The position numbers and the translations under genes were made by a program. A DNA stretch of 64,000 nucleotides. Origin: JALZKA01 sp963701205 (GTDB lineage Bacteria > Actinomycetota > Thermoleophilia > Solirubrobacterales > 70-9). This document shows, in pieces, positions 45,467 through 56,853 of the stretch. The notes beneath the pieces are model-generated. The model did no database searches and was not told the DNA's origin. It saw only the letters and a list, made by a program, of their open reading frames with translations. Where the stretch lies: positions 1,302,001-1,366,000 of the forward strand of contig OY969575.1 in the NCBI GenBank assembly GCA_963701205.1, in the 5' to 3' direction. Each line of letters opens with the position of its first letter. The stretch's first letter is position 1.

Positions 45467-45477
45467 GGCTTGGAATT

Positions 45478-45999
45478 CTAACCCGAGTCGGTGAGCGTTT
45501 CTTGGGGAAGGCTCTTGGCCCATGCGATCGCGGCCTCGACCTGGGCGTCGATCAGCCCTTCGTCGGAGCGGGTCGGAATCAAGAGGGTTGGCGCCGGGCG
45601 CTCGGCGGCCCAGGCGTGACAGCTTTCGTCGAGCGAGTCGTCGATCCACGCAAGCGGTCGCATGCCGGCGTACTCAGCCAGTGCTTCGAGTTTCCAGTGA
45701 GCGGTTCCAAACCGTGCGCGGCCACCGAAGGTCAGCGCGGGCAGATCCTCAGCGAGGCCCAGCAGGAGCGGCAAATGGTCGTTTGCGCGTTCCTCCCAGC
45801 CGGTGGCCCAGATCAGCTCGTAATGGTCTGTGAGCCTGCGCAGGCGCTCCCCAACGCCGTCGGCGATGCAGTGAGCCATACCATCGATCAGGTGAAACTT
45901 GCCGGGGACCTGGTCGATGGGTCCTTCGAAGCCGAACAGGCTTACGACGCCATCCACGTCAACGGCCAAGATCGGCTTCTGGTTTACAGGCGACGCCAC
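45478..45999 (-). CDS. HAD-superfamily hydrolase-like protein
   Basis: This 173-residue protein has HAD motif I ILAVDVDGVVSLFGF (Asp nucleophile and Asp+2), a motif II-like WATGWEERANDH, and the motif IV-like WIDDSLDE. It lacks a large cap domain and resembles the short HAD proteins found in Swiss-army-knife RNA-repair contexts, though no repair gene is nearby. GTG 45999 follows TAGCCT (46012 to 46007) by seven bases. It is divergent from rpsL with a 51-base spacer. Confidence 0.75.
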   Translation of the reverse strand: MASPVNQKPILAVDVDGVVSLFGFEGPIDQVPGKFHLIDGMAHCIADGVGERLRRLTDHYELIWATGWEERANDHLPLLLGLAEDLPALTFGGRARFGTAHWKLEALAEYAGMRPLAWIDDSLDESCHAWAAERPAPTLLIPTRSDEGLIDAQVEAAIAWAKSLPQETLTDSG

Positions 46000-46050
46000 C
46001 GACCGCAGGCTACCGGGAGCGGATTGGCCTGTTCGCTACCATCCTCGGCC

Positions 46051-46443
46051 GTGCCATCGACCAATCAGCTGATCCGCAAGGGCCGTAAGACCCCGACCAA
46101 GAAGGTCGCGACCCCGGGTCTCAAATCCGGCCAAGGGCGGAAGGCTAGGACCTCTGCGCCCCAGCGTCGTGGTGTGTGTACGCGCGTTTATACAGCCACG
46201 CCGAAGAAGCCGAACTCGGCGCTTCGCAAGGTGGCCCGCGTACGGCTGACGAACGGGATGGAAGTCACTTGCTACATCCCGGGCGAGGGCCACAATCTTC
46301 AGGAGCACTCCGTCGTGCTCGTGCGTGGCGGCCGGGTCAAGGACCTTCCGGGTGTGCGCTACAAGGTAATTCGCGGCACCCTTGACGCCTCGGGCGTCTC
46401 CGATCGCAAGCAGTCGCGGTCGATGTACGGGGTCAAGAAGTAA
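46051..46443 (+). CDS. rpsL: 30S ribosomal protein S12
   Basis: S12 (130 residues) monitors decoding. It has PSTNQLIRKGRKTPTKKVAT, a six- to seven-residue insertion (SGQGRKARTSA) compared with the E. coli form, then QRRGVCTRVYTATPKKPNSA and GGRVKDLPGVRYKVIRG. The lysines linked to streptomycin response are unchanged. GTG 46051 lies eight bases after TACCAT (46037 to 46042), so the str operon probably starts with a leaderless mRNA. It overlaps rpsG by one base. Confidence 0.96.
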   Translation: MPSTNQLIRKGRKTPTKKVATPGLKSGQGRKARTSAPQRRGVCTRVYTATPKKPNSALRKVARVRLTNGMEVTCYIPGEGHNLQEHSVVLVRGGRVKDLPGVRYKVIRGTLDASGVSDRKQSRSMYGVKK

Positions 46444-46913
46444 TGGCGCGCCGCAACGCCGCAACCGTGCGTCTGGTCGAGCCGGACGCGCAGCATCGTT
46501 CACGGCTGGTTCAGCAGGTCATCAACAAGGTGATGCTGCACGGGAAAAAGTCGACCGCCGAACAGATCGTCTACGACGCGCTTGCGATCGTGGGGGAGCG
46601 CTCCGGAAACGACGCCATCGAGGTGCTTGAGGAAGCGATCAAGTCGTTGACGCCGACGCTTGAAGTCAAGTCGCGTCGCGTTGGTGGCGCCACCTACCAG
46701 GTCCCCCTTGAGGTTCCGTCGCGGCGCGCCCGCACGTTGGCCGTGCGTTGGTTGGTCAACTTTGCCCGGAACCGCCGCGAGAAGTCGATGCCCGAGCGTC
46801 TCGCGAACGAGATTCTCGACGCGATCCAGCAGCAGGGCGGCGCTTGGAAGCGCAAGGACGACATCTTCCGTATGGCGCAGGCCAACAAGGCCTTCGCGCA
46901 CTACCGCTGGTAG
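46443..46913 (+). CDS. rpsG: 30S ribosomal protein S7
   Basis: S7 (156 residues) nucleates the 30S head. Conserved parts are RLVQQVINKVMLHGKKSTAE, RRVGGATYQVPLEVPSRRA and RLANEILDAIQQQGGAWKRK, ending with KAFAHYRW. It starts within the rpsL stop (TAATG). Confidence 0.97.
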   Translation: MARRNAATVRLVEPDAQHRSRLVQQVINKVMLHGKKSTAEQIVYDALAIVGERSGNDAIEVLEEAIKSLTPTLEVKSRRVGGATYQVPLEVPSRRARTLAVRWLVNFARNRREKSMPERLANEILDAIQQQGGAWKRKDDIFRMAQANKAFAHYRW

Positions 46914-46934
46914 TCCTCGCCGATCGGCGAGGAC
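46913..46934. terminator. Perfect 22-bp palindrome after rpsG
   Basis: An unbroken palindrome (core TCCTCGCCGATCGGCGAGGA) starts at the last base of the rpsG stop. A loose T-rich stretch (ccctttgattt) follows. It lies between convergent genes and could end both transcripts. A double-strand protein site is an alternative. Confidence 0.55.
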
Positions 46935-46957
46935 GCCGGTTGCCCCCTTTGATTTAG

Positions 46958-47443
46958 CTAGCTCGGCTCGTCCCGCTTCGGGCCGGGACGCAGCTCCGCG
47001 AGCTGTTCCGAACTCATGCTCGCGAGGGCGGCTCCGCAAAGCGCCAGCGCCAGCGCTCCGAGCATCTCCAGCCAGAATCCCGCCTGGGGTACCGCCTCGG
47101 CGTCGATGAATGACTGGCGACCGTCGTCGAGCGTCCCGATCTGTCCTGCGTCGGGCAGGTCGGTAACCAGGAAGACCAACAGGGCGATCACACCCATCGT
47201 GACGACGCCAATCGCCGCCGGCTTGGAGCCGGACCAGACCGTGATCAAGGTGGCAAAGATGGCGAAGCCCGCGATCACGAACATCGCGTTGCCGTGGCGC
47301 GAGCGCGCGGTCTGCTCGGACAAGGCTTCGGCGCCGGGAGGCGTGAATTGGAACATCACCATCAGCTCGGATGCGATCAGAACCGCTGCCGCGGCAAGAC
47401 AGGCCCATGGCAACAGACGCTCGAGCCTGCTCACGGCGCCCAT
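46958..47443 (-). CDS. Predicted membrane protein, four helices (A)
   Basis: This 161-residue protein has about four hydrophobic segments: LLPWACLAAAAVLIASELMV, NAMFVIAGFAIFATLITVW, AIGVVTMGVIALLVFLV and GFWLEMLGALALALCGAALA. A polar C-terminus follows (EQLAELRPGPKRDEPS). I do not recognise a family. It overlaps the upstream membrane protein gene by one base and is convergent with rpsG. The two share layout (a helix pair, an acidic exposed loop, a final helix pair), so they may be paralogues forming a complex. Confidence 0.7.
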   Translation of the reverse strand: MGAVSRLERLLPWACLAAAAVLIASELMVMFQFTPPGAEALSEQTARSRHGNAMFVIAGFAIFATLITVWSGSKPAAIGVVTMGVIALLVFLVTDLPDAGQIGTLDDGRQSFIDAEAVPQAGFWLEMLGALALALCGAALASMSSEQLAELRPGPKRDEPS

Positions 47444-48192
47444 CAGTTGCCCACCTTGGCCGGGCGCAGGCGACGCCTCAGCGCGAGCCGGTGGCCGTCA
47501 GACGCGTCGGGGTCAAGCGAGCGAACCAGGACCGGGGCAAGCAGCGCAAGCAGTCCGCCGGAGATCAACTGGACCCAAAAGCCGCTGCGCAGACTGGCCT
47601 CGGCACCGGAATAAAGGAGCACGTTCTCGCCCTCGTCGAGGCCCTTTGGCGCGTCAACTACGACGCTGACCACAATCACCGCGAGGCCGATCGGTATCAA
47701 CAGTCGGGCGGCGGACGGGCGTCCGCGGGCGGCAAGAACGATCGCGGCGACGGCAAGCACGGCAAGGGGCAGCCCGATCCACAGGTGAGCGCTTCCGGCG
47801 CTGGCCTCGCCGGCGACGGGCGCGGGCGCGACAAGCTCGACACCGCTGTACTGCGGGGCGCCGATCTGGGTTGCGGAGTAGTCCAGGAACTGCGATACGC
47901 CGAGGCCGAGGGCCGCGACGAGAGCGACGGCAACCGTCGCCCGGGCAGGTGTGATTTCGCGCTGGGCGCGCTCGAACCCGGCGACGGCGAGATGCCAAAC
48001 CGCCTGCAAACGAGGCCAGATGATGAGCCAGGCGCGGAGCACATTCGCACCCGCGAACTCGGCCACTAGCATGAACAGCTCGACCGGGATGCGCACGAGC
48101 TCGCGGGCGATGGCGACCAGTTCGGCGCCAACGTCCCGCAGCGCCGGCCCGGGCATCCGGGGGCGCCTAAAAACCGGCTTTCTCAGCCGCAT
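47443..48192 (-). CDS. Predicted membrane protein, four to five helices (B)
   Basis: This 249-residue protein has an amphipathic N-terminal region (ELVAIARELVRIPVELFMLV), then helices near AVALVAALGLGVSQFL, LWIGLPLAVLAVAAIVLAA, LLIPIGLAVIVVSVVVDAP and GFWVQLISGGLLALLAPVLV. The exposed loop before the last helix (GLDEGENVLLYSGAEASLRS) aligns in position with the acidic loop of protein A. Function is unknown. It is divergent from fusA: its ATG at 48192 is ten bases from the -35 of the fusA promoter. Confidence 0.7.
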   Translation of the reverse strand: MRLRKPVFRRPRMPGPALRDVGAELVAIARELVRIPVELFMLVAEFAGANVLRAWLIIWPRLQAVWHLAVAGFERAQREITPARATVAVALVAALGLGVSQFLDYSATQIGAPQYSGVELVAPAPVAGEASAGSAHLWIGLPLAVLAVAAIVLAARGRPSAARLLIPIGLAVIVVSVVVDAPKGLDEGENVLLYSGAEASLRSGFWVQLISGGLLALLAPVLVRSLDPDASDGHRLALRRRLRPAKVGN

Positions 48193-48201
48193 CGGATGCT
48201 T

Positions 48202-48269
48202 TTGGTGGGCTTCATGCCTCTGGTATAGTCATCGGCCGCTCGCGGCCCGGCCCGAACAGGGCCTTTTTT
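48202..48269 (+). promoter_or_regulatory. fusA promoter and leader terminator
   Basis: TTGGTG (48202 to 48207) and TATAGT (48224 to 48229) are 16 bases apart, a good sigma-70 promoter. Twenty bases later a stem ggccc/gggcc (loop gaaca, 48249 to 48263) is followed by TTTTTT, an intrinsic terminator inside the leader, 63 bases before the fusA ATG. Transcription would need to read through it, so attenuation is likely. Confidence 0.65.
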
Positions 48270-48332
48270 GTGCCCTGATAGCCGTTCCCGCAAGCATTCC
48301 TGACCATCTCGGATCGACACTCTTTCATAACC

Positions 48333-50435
<2,103 letters not shown>

Positions 50436-50467
50436 CTATATTTTCCGGGTTCGCCCGCAAGGCGCCG

Positions 50468-50485
50468 GGCCACATGCCTGTGGCC
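50468..50485 (+). promoter_or_regulatory. Hairpin in the fusA-tuf spacer
   Basis: A perfect 7-bp stem (ggccaca/tgtggcc, loop tgcc) sits in the 130-base spacer with no T run. It may stabilise or cleave the mRNA to allow separate tuf expression. A tuf promoter is not obvious. Confidence 0.4.
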
Positions 50486-50565
50486 GCGCAAGGGACCCAA
50501 GAAACGTAGAACGATCACCAGACGGACTTAAACCAAGACTGAATTAGAAACGGAGAAGGAGCGAG

Positions 50566-51750
<1,185 letters not shown>

Positions 51751-51762
51751 CGACTCCAGTAC

Positions 51763-51788
51763 GAGGGACCGGCCAGAGCCGGTCCCTC
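51763..51788 (+). terminator. tuf terminator hairpin
   Basis: A perfect 11-bp stem (gagggaccggc/gccggtccctc) with a caga loop begins 13 bases after tuf. Only a short T stretch (actttg) follows. It most likely separates the str and S10 operons. Confidence 0.65.
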
Positions 51789-51789
51789 A

Positions 51790-51870
51790 CTTTGTGGCCA
51801 CGGGGCCGCAAAGAAGCAAGGACATAAAAGATTCGAATCTTGGGGCGGCGCTCCAGCCGAGCGGCGCCCC
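51790..51870 (+). promoter_or_regulatory. Structured S10 leader: hairpin, 14-bp palindrome, second hairpin
   Basis: Directly after the tuf terminator there are three more elements. A 10-bp stem (ctttgtggcc/ggccgcaaag, loop acgg) spans 51790 to 51813, a perfect palindrome aagattcgaatctt spans 51828 to 51841, and a GC stem (ggggcggcgct/agcggcgcccc, one mismatch) spans 51842 to 51870. The S10 start is 33 bases later. S10 operon leaders bind L4 in E. coli; whether this one does is unknown. Confidence 0.5.
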
Positions 51871-51903
51871 TATGACGCGAAAGACCGAAAAGAAAGCAGC
51901 GAA

Positions 51904-52227
51904 ATGGCGACCCTCGCCACAAACAAGATCCGGATCCGGCTCAAGGCCTACGACCACGACGCGATCGATCGCGCCGCTCGCGAGATCGTGGATACGGCCG
52001 AACGCACCGGCGCGTCGGTGTCCGGTCCCGTGCCGCTGCCCACCGAGAAGAACGTCTATTGCGTGATCAAGTCTCCGTTCAAGGACAAGGACTCCCGCGA
52101 GCACTTCGAGATCCGCACCCACAAGCGCCTGATCGATATCCACCAGCCCACCCCAAAGACGATCGACTCCCTGCAGCGCCTTGATGCCCTGCCGGCCGGC
52201 GTCGACATCGAGATCAAGCTCGGTTAG
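51904..52227 (+). CDS. rpsJ: 30S ribosomal protein S10
   Basis: S10 (107 residues) starts the S10 operon and also acts with NusB in antitermination. It has KIRIRLKAYDHDAIDRAARE, GPVPLPTEKNVYCVIKSP and REHFEIRTHKRLIDIHQPTP. The ATG at 51904 has an agaaag site. Confidence 0.97.
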   Translation: MATLATNKIRIRLKAYDHDAIDRAAREIVDTAERTGASVSGPVPLPTEKNVYCVIKSPFKDKDSREHFEIRTHKRLIDIHQPTPKTIDSLQRLDALPAGVDIEIKLG

Positions 52228-52240
52228 CGGCGGCGATCAA

Positions 52241-52870
52241 GTGGCAGCGATCATCGGCAAGAAGGTGGGCATGACCCAGCTTTTCCAGGAGGACGGAAGC
52301 GTCGTTGGCGTGACCGTAATCCAGGCCGGTCCCTGCCCTGTCACCGGCGTTCGCGAGCCCGATCGTGACGGCTACGCCGCCGTGCAGCTGGCATTCGACG
52401 AAGTTGCCGAGCGCAAGCTGACCAAGGCCGAGGTCGGACACCTGAAGAAGGCCGACGCTCCGCCGATGCGCACCGTCATCGAATTTCGCGACGAGGATCT
52501 GGGTGCCGAGGAGGGCCCCAAGATCGGGATGAAGGCAACGGTCGAGCAGTTCGAGCCTGGCCAGAAGGTCAAGGTCGCCGGCATCACCATCGGCAAGGGC
52601 TTCCAGGGCACCGTTCGCCGCCACGGTTTTTCGCGTGGGCCCGTCTCGCACGGCTCGCACAACGTTCGCGCCCCGGGCTCGATCGGCGCCAGCGCCTACC
52701 CCGCCCGCGTCTTCAAGGGCGTCCGGATGCCGGGCCGGATGGGCGGCAAGCGCGCCACCCAGCGCGGCCTCGAGGTAATCGAGATCGACGCCGAACAGAA
52801 CTTGCTGATGCTCCGCGGCGCTGTGCCCGGGCCCAAGAACGGGACGATTGAGGTGCGTAGCGATGGCTAG
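52241..52870 (+). CDS. rplC: 50S ribosomal protein L3
   Basis: L3 (209 residues) assembles early near the peptidyl-transferase centre. The start is GTG 52241, giving AAIIGKKVGMTQLFQEDGS. The signature GFQGTVRRHGFSRGPVSHGS and the loop GASAYPARVFKGVRMPGRMG are present. It overlaps rplD by eight bases. Confidence 0.96.
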   Translation: MAAIIGKKVGMTQLFQEDGSVVGVTVIQAGPCPVTGVREPDRDGYAAVQLAFDEVAERKLTKAEVGHLKKADAPPMRTVIEFRDEDLGAEEGPKIGMKATVEQFEPGQKVKVAGITIGKGFQGTVRRHGFSRGPVSHGSHNVRAPGSIGASAYPARVFKGVRMPGRMGGKRATQRGLEVIEIDAEQNLLMLRGAVPGPKNGTIEVRSDG

Positions 52871-53519
52871 CCCCAAGGCCCCAACGCTCGGCAAGCAGGC
52901 GAAGTCCGACTTGCCCGCCAGCCTCTTTACGGAAAGCTTCCACGAGTCGCTCGTTCACGACACCGCGCGCGCCGAGGCGAACGCCCGCCGCCGCGGAACG
53001 GCTTCGAGCCTTGGGCGTGGCGAGGTCTCGATGACCGGCGCCAAGGCCTGGAAGCAGAAGGGCACCGGCCGCGCCCGCGCCGGCGCTCTCGGCGTCCCGC
53101 ACCGTCGCGGCGGCGGCGCTGCGTTTGGGCCAAAGCCCCGTGGCTACACCTTCAAGGTCAACCGCAAGGCTCGTCGCAAGGCCCTGCGTGCCGCGCTTTC
53201 TGTCCATGCGGATCGCGATTCGATCGCGGTGTTGGACGCTGCTTCGTTCAGCGAGCCTTCGACGAAGCAGGCGGCCGACGCGATCGCCAAGTGGGGTCCG
53301 CGGCTGCCCGTCCTCTTGGTTTTGGATCCGGACGAGACCGCTGTCGCCAAGAGCTTTCGCAACATCCCGCGCATCAACGTGATGCCGGCCGGATCAGCAG
53401 GTGTCGTCGACATCATCGGCCACCGCTCGCTGATCGTGACCGAGGCCGCCCTGGCGACGCTTGAGTCGCGCGTCGGCGAGGTCACGCGCGGCACCGACGA
53501 TGGGGAGGACCAGGCATGA
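52863..53519 (+). CDS. rplD: 50S ribosomal protein L4
   Basis: L4 (218 residues) lines the exit tunnel and in E. coli regulates the S10 operon. It has the tunnel loop TGAKAWKQKGTGRARAGALG and GGGAAFGPKPRGYTFKVNRK. ATG 52863 lies within the end of rplC. It overlaps rplW by four bases. Confidence 0.96.
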   Translation: MASPKAPTLGKQAKSDLPASLFTESFHESLVHDTARAEANARRRGTASSLGRGEVSMTGAKAWKQKGTGRARAGALGVPHRRGGGAAFGPKPRGYTFKVNRKARRKALRAALSVHADRDSIAVLDAASFSEPSTKQAADAIAKWGPRLPVLLVLDPDETAVAKSFRNIPRINVMPAGSAGVVDIIGHRSLIVTEAALATLESRVGEVTRGTDDGEDQA

Positions 53520-53812
53520 ACGCCCGGTCGATCATCATCGAGCCGGTCGTCAGCGAGAAGAGCTACGCGCTGATGGCTGACGGCAAGTACACCTTCCGGG
53601 TTGACGACCGCGCCCACAAGACCCAGATCGCGGCTGCGGTCGAGGAGGTCTTTGAGGTGTCGGTAACGGCTGTCCGGACCGCGACGGTGCGCGCCAAGCC
53701 AAAGCGCCGCGGCCTGCACAGCGGCAAGACCCGAGCGTGGAAGAAGGCGATCGTCCAGCTTGCGCCGGGCGACCGGATTGAGCTGTTCGAGGGCGCGGCG
53801 GTGGCTGAGTAA
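53516..53812 (+). CDS. rplW: 50S ribosomal protein L23
   Basis: L23 (98 residues) lies at the tunnel exit and docks SRP and trigger factor. It has IIEPVVSEKSYALMADGKYT and KTQIAAAVEEVFEVSVTAVR. It is coupled to rplD by a four-base overlap and to rplB by one base. Confidence 0.95.
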   Translation: MNARSIIIEPVVSEKSYALMADGKYTFRVDDRAHKTQIAAAVEEVFEVSVTAVRTATVRAKPKRRGLHSGKTRAWKKAIVQLAPGDRIELFEGAAVAE

Positions 53813-54654
53813 TGGCGATCAGAAAGACAAAGCCGACCAGCCCGGGCCGTCGCTTCGCGATGTATCAAGTCCGCGAAGAGCTGACCACAGACCGGCCATA
53901 CAAACCCCTGACCAAGGGCAAGAAGTCCACCGGTGGGCGCAACGTCTACGGCCGCGTCACCTCGCGCCATCGCGGCGGCGGGGCCAAGCGCCGCTACCGG
54001 CAGATCGACTTCAAGCGCCTGAAGGACGGGATCCCGGCCAAGGTCGCGACGATCGAGTACGACCCGAACCGCACCACCTACATCGCGCTCATCAATTACG
54101 CCGATGGCGTCAAGACCTACATCCTCGCTCCGCAGGGCCTCAGCGTGGGCGACAAGGTGGAGTCCGGCCCAAGTGCCGACATTCGGCCGGGCAACACGCT
54201 GCCGTTGAGCGCGATCCCGACCGGCACCATCATCCACAACGTCGAGTTGATTCCAGGCCAGGGCGGTCGCCTCGGCCGCGCCGCCGGAACTTCGGTTCAG
54301 CTCGTTGCCAAGGAGGGCGCCATGGTCACCGTGCGCCTGCCCTCTTCGGAGATGCGGCTGATTCGAGCTGATGCGCGCGCCACGATCGGCACGCTTTCGA
54401 ACGCGGAGCACCAAAACGTCAAGGTCGGCAAGGCGGGCCGCAGCCGGCACAAGGGCATCCGCCCCCAAACCCGCGGTGTCGCCATGAACCCGGTCGATCA
54501 CCCGCACGGCGGCGGCGAGGCCCACAAGACCCCCGGCGGGCACCCGGTTACCCCTTGGGGCAAGCCGACGTTGGGCTACCGGACCCGCAAGAAGAGCAAG
54601 GCCTCGAGCGCGATGATCGTTCGCGGGCGCAAGCGCGGCAAGAAGAAGCGTTAG
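53812..54654 (+). CDS. rplB: 50S ribosomal protein L2
   Basis: L2 (280 residues) is needed for peptidyl transfer. Conserved parts are GRNVYGRVTSRHRGGGAKRR, IPGQGGRLGRAAGTSVQL, and the C-terminal GVAMNPVDHPHGGGEAHKTP with the essential His. It ends with a Lys/Arg tail (GRKRGKKKR). Confidence 0.97.
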   Translation: MAIRKTKPTSPGRRFAMYQVREELTTDRPYKPLTKGKKSTGGRNVYGRVTSRHRGGGAKRRYRQIDFKRLKDGIPAKVATIEYDPNRTTYIALINYADGVKTYILAPQGLSVGDKVESGPSADIRPGNTLPLSAIPTGTIIHNVELIPGQGGRLGRAAGTSVQLVAKEGAMVTVRLPSSEMRLIRADARATIGTLSNAEHQNVKVGKAGRSRHKGIRPQTRGVAMNPVDHPHGGGEAHKTPGGHPVTPWGKPTLGYRTRKKSKASSAMIVRGRKRGKKKR

Positions 54655-54673
54655 GGCAAGGAAGGTTTTTTAG

Positions 54674-54946
54674 ATGGGTAGATCAACGAAAAAAGGGCCG
54701 TTCGTCGAGGAGCGTTTGATGGTTCGCATCAACGCGATGAACGAGGCCAACCAAAAGAACATGATCAAGACCTGGTCGCGCACATCGACCGTGTTTCCGG
54801 AGATGGTGGGGCACACCATCGCCGTTCACGACGGCCGCAAGCATGTGCCGGTCTTTATCTCTGAGTCGATGGTCGGCCACAAGCTCGGCGAGTTCGCGCC
54901 CACCCGCACCTACCGCGGCCACACGGGCGAGAAGAAGGAGCGCTAG
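54674..54946 (+). CDS. rpsS: 30S ribosomal protein S19
   Basis: S19 (90 residues) binds S13 in the 30S head. It has GRSTKKGPFVEERLMVRINA, IKTWSRTSTVFPEMVGHTIA and EFAPTRTYRGHTGEKKER. An aaggaagg site precedes the ATG. Confidence 0.96.
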   Translation: MGRSTKKGPFVEERLMVRINAMNEANQKNMIKTWSRTSTVFPEMVGHTIAVHDGRKHVPVFISESMVGHKLGEFAPTRTYRGHTGEKKER

Positions 54947-54955
54947 GCGCCGACC

Positions 54956-55324
54956 ATGGCCAAGGCTGCAGAAAAGACCGAGGAGGCTCCGACGGTGCGC
55001 GCCAGCGCCCGCTACCTCCGCGTTGCTCCGCGCAAGGCCCGGCTCGTCGCCGACCAGGTGCGCGGCCTCGGCGTGACCGAGGCCCAGGAGCTGCTCGCGT
55101 TCTCCCCACGCGGCGCTTCCATCGACATCGCCAAGCTGATTGCGTCGGCAGCCGCCAACGCAGAAAACAACCACGATCTCGTCGCCGACGAGATGAAGAT
55201 CGCTGAGATCCGCGTCGACGAGGGGCCCACGCTGAAGCGCTGGCGTGCCCGTGCCCGCGGTCGTGCCAGCCGGATCGACAAGCGCACTAGCCACGTCTCC
55301 GTCGCCCTGAGGCCGACGGAATAG
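54956..55324 (+). CDS. rplV: 50S ribosomal protein L22
   Basis: L22 (122 residues) spans the exit tunnel wall. It has ASARYLRVAPRKARLVADQV, AENNHDLVADEMKIAEIRVD and the tunnel hairpin around LKRWRARARGRASRIDKRTS. The N-terminus has ten extra residues (AAEKTEEAPT). Confidence 0.96.
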   Translation: MAKAAEKTEEAPTVRASARYLRVAPRKARLVADQVRGLGVTEAQELLAFSPRGASIDIAKLIASAAANAENNHDLVADEMKIAEIRVDEGPTLKRWRARARGRASRIDKRTSHVSVALRPTE

Positions 55325-55337
55325 GAAGGCAGGAGTT

Positions 55338-56216
55338 TTGGGTCAGAAGGTTCATCCCGAAGGATTCCGGGTCGGCTACATCCACGATTGGAAGTCGAAC
55401 TGGTTCAACGAGCGTCAATTCGCCGACTACCTGTTGGAGGACCTGGCGATCCGCGATCACATCGAAGGCCGCCTCGCCCACGCGGGTCTTTCTGACATCA
55501 CGATCGTCAAGCAGCGCGGTGAGATCACCGTGGACATCCACACCGCTCGCCCTGGCATCGTGATTGGCAAGTCCGGCTCCGAAGTTGACGCCCTGCGACG
55601 CGACCTGCACAAGCTCACCTCGAAGCCGGTCAAGGTCAACATCCGCGAGATCAAGCGCCCCGAGCTCGACGCCAAGTTGGTCGCGCAGTCGATCGCTGAG
55701 CAACTTCAAAATCGCGTCGCCTTCCGCCGTGCGATGAAGCGCGCCCTGACCTCGGCGATGCGCTCCGGCGCCAAGGGAGTGAAGGTCCAGGTTTCCGGTC
55801 GACTCGGCGGCGCCGAGATGGCCCGCACCGAGGGTTACTCCGACGGTCGCGTTCCGCTGCACACCCTGCGCGCCGACATCGACTACGGATTCGTTGAGGC
55901 CAAGACCACAACCGGCCGGATCGGCGTCAAGTGCTGGATCAACAAGGGCGAGGTCATGCCCGAGGGTTTCCGCACCGGCGTCGTCGAGGAAGAGGAAGTG
56001 CAGCCCCGCAACCGGCGCCGCCGCGACGAGCGCGCCCGCGCCCGCCGGGCGAGTGCCGCGCCCGCTGCGCCTGCCGAAGCCCCAGCTACCCCCGCTACCC
56101 CCGCTGCCCCGCCCGCGGCCCCGGTTGAGCCGGCTCCCCCCGCAGCACCAGCTGAGCCGGCGACTCCGGACGCGCCCGCAGGCGAGGCCGACGCGCCCCC
56201 CGGAGGTGCTGCCTGA
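55338..56216 (+). CDS. rpsC: 30S ribosomal protein S3 with an Ala/Pro-rich C-terminal tail
   Basis: S3 (292 residues) guards mRNA entry. It has MGQKVHPEGFRVGYIHDWKS, the KH domain (RPGIVIGKSGSEVDALRRDL) and GRLGGAEMARTEGYSDGRVP. Residues from about 218 are a basic patch (RNRRRRDERARARRAS) and then about 60 residues of Ala/Pro/Glu low complexity, longer than in most bacteria. The start is TTG 55338 after aggag with unusually short spacing, so initiation may be weak or coupled to rplV. Confidence 0.95.
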   Translation: MGQKVHPEGFRVGYIHDWKSNWFNERQFADYLLEDLAIRDHIEGRLAHAGLSDITIVKQRGEITVDIHTARPGIVIGKSGSEVDALRRDLHKLTSKPVKVNIREIKRPELDAKLVAQSIAEQLQNRVAFRRAMKRALTSAMRSGAKGVKVQVSGRLGGAEMARTEGYSDGRVPLHTLRADIDYGFVEAKTTTGRIGVKCWINKGEVMPEGFRTGVVEEEEVQPRNRRRRDERARARRASAAPAAPAEAPATPATPAAPPAAPVEPAPPAAPAEPATPDAPAGEADAPPGGAA

Positions 56217-56635
56217 TGCTGGCTCCCAAGCGCGTCAAGTACCGCAAGGTGATGCGCGGCAAGCGCCGCGGCAACACCAAGGGCGGATCGGAGATCAACT
56301 TCGGCGAGTACGGCCTGAAGGCGCTCGAGCGCGGCTGGATCACCAACCGTCAGATCGAGGCTGCCCGAGTCGCAATGACCCGCAAGATCAAGCGCGGCGG
56401 CAAGGTCTGGATCAACGTCTTTCCCGACAAGCCCTTCACCAAGAAGCCGGCCGAGACCCGCATGGGGTCCGGCAAGGGCAACCCGGAGGGCTGGGTTGCG
56501 GTTGTCAAGCCGGGCAAGGTGATGTTCGAGCTGGCGGGCGTCCCCGAGGAGCTGGCCAAGGACGCGATGCGTCTGGCCGGACACAAGCTGCCGATCAAGA
56601 CGAAGTTCGTCAGTCGCGAGGGTGGCGCCGAATGA
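56216..56635 (+). CDS. rplP: 50S ribosomal protein L16
   Basis: L16 (139 residues) contacts tRNA near the peptidyl-transferase centre. It has MLAPKRVKYRKVMRGKRRGN, GSEINFGEYGLKALERGWIT and RMGSGKGNPEGWVAVVKPGK. It is coupled to rpsC (TGATG). Confidence 0.97.
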   Translation: MLAPKRVKYRKVMRGKRRGNTKGGSEINFGEYGLKALERGWITNRQIEAARVAMTRKIKRGGKVWINVFPDKPFTKKPAETRMGSGKGNPEGWVAVVKPGKVMFELAGVPEELAKDAMRLAGHKLPIKTKFVSREGGAE

Positions 56636-56853
56636 GGCCCTCGGACGTCCATGCATTGTCTGACCAGGATCTGGTCGAGGCGCTTCGAACGGCTCGTCAG
56701 GAGGCGTTCAACCTGCGCTTCCGCCACGCCACCGGCGAGCTTGAAAACACCGCTGGCCTTGGTGCGTCGCGCCAGGACCTGGCGCGGATGCTGACGGTTG
56801 CCCGCCAGCGCGGAATCGATGTCGAGAAGGAATTGAGGGCTCGGAAGGTATGA
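56632..56853 (+). CDS. rpmC: 50S ribosomal protein L29
   Basis: L29 (73 residues) is at the tunnel exit next to L23. It has LSDQDLVEALRTARQEAFNL and RFRHATGELENTAGLGASRQ, then LARMLTVARQR. ATG 56632 overlaps rplP by four bases, and its stop overlaps rpsQ by four. Confidence 0.95.
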   Translation: MRPSDVHALSDQDLVEALRTARQEAFNLRFRHATGELENTAGLGASRQDLARMLTVARQRGIDVEKELRARKV

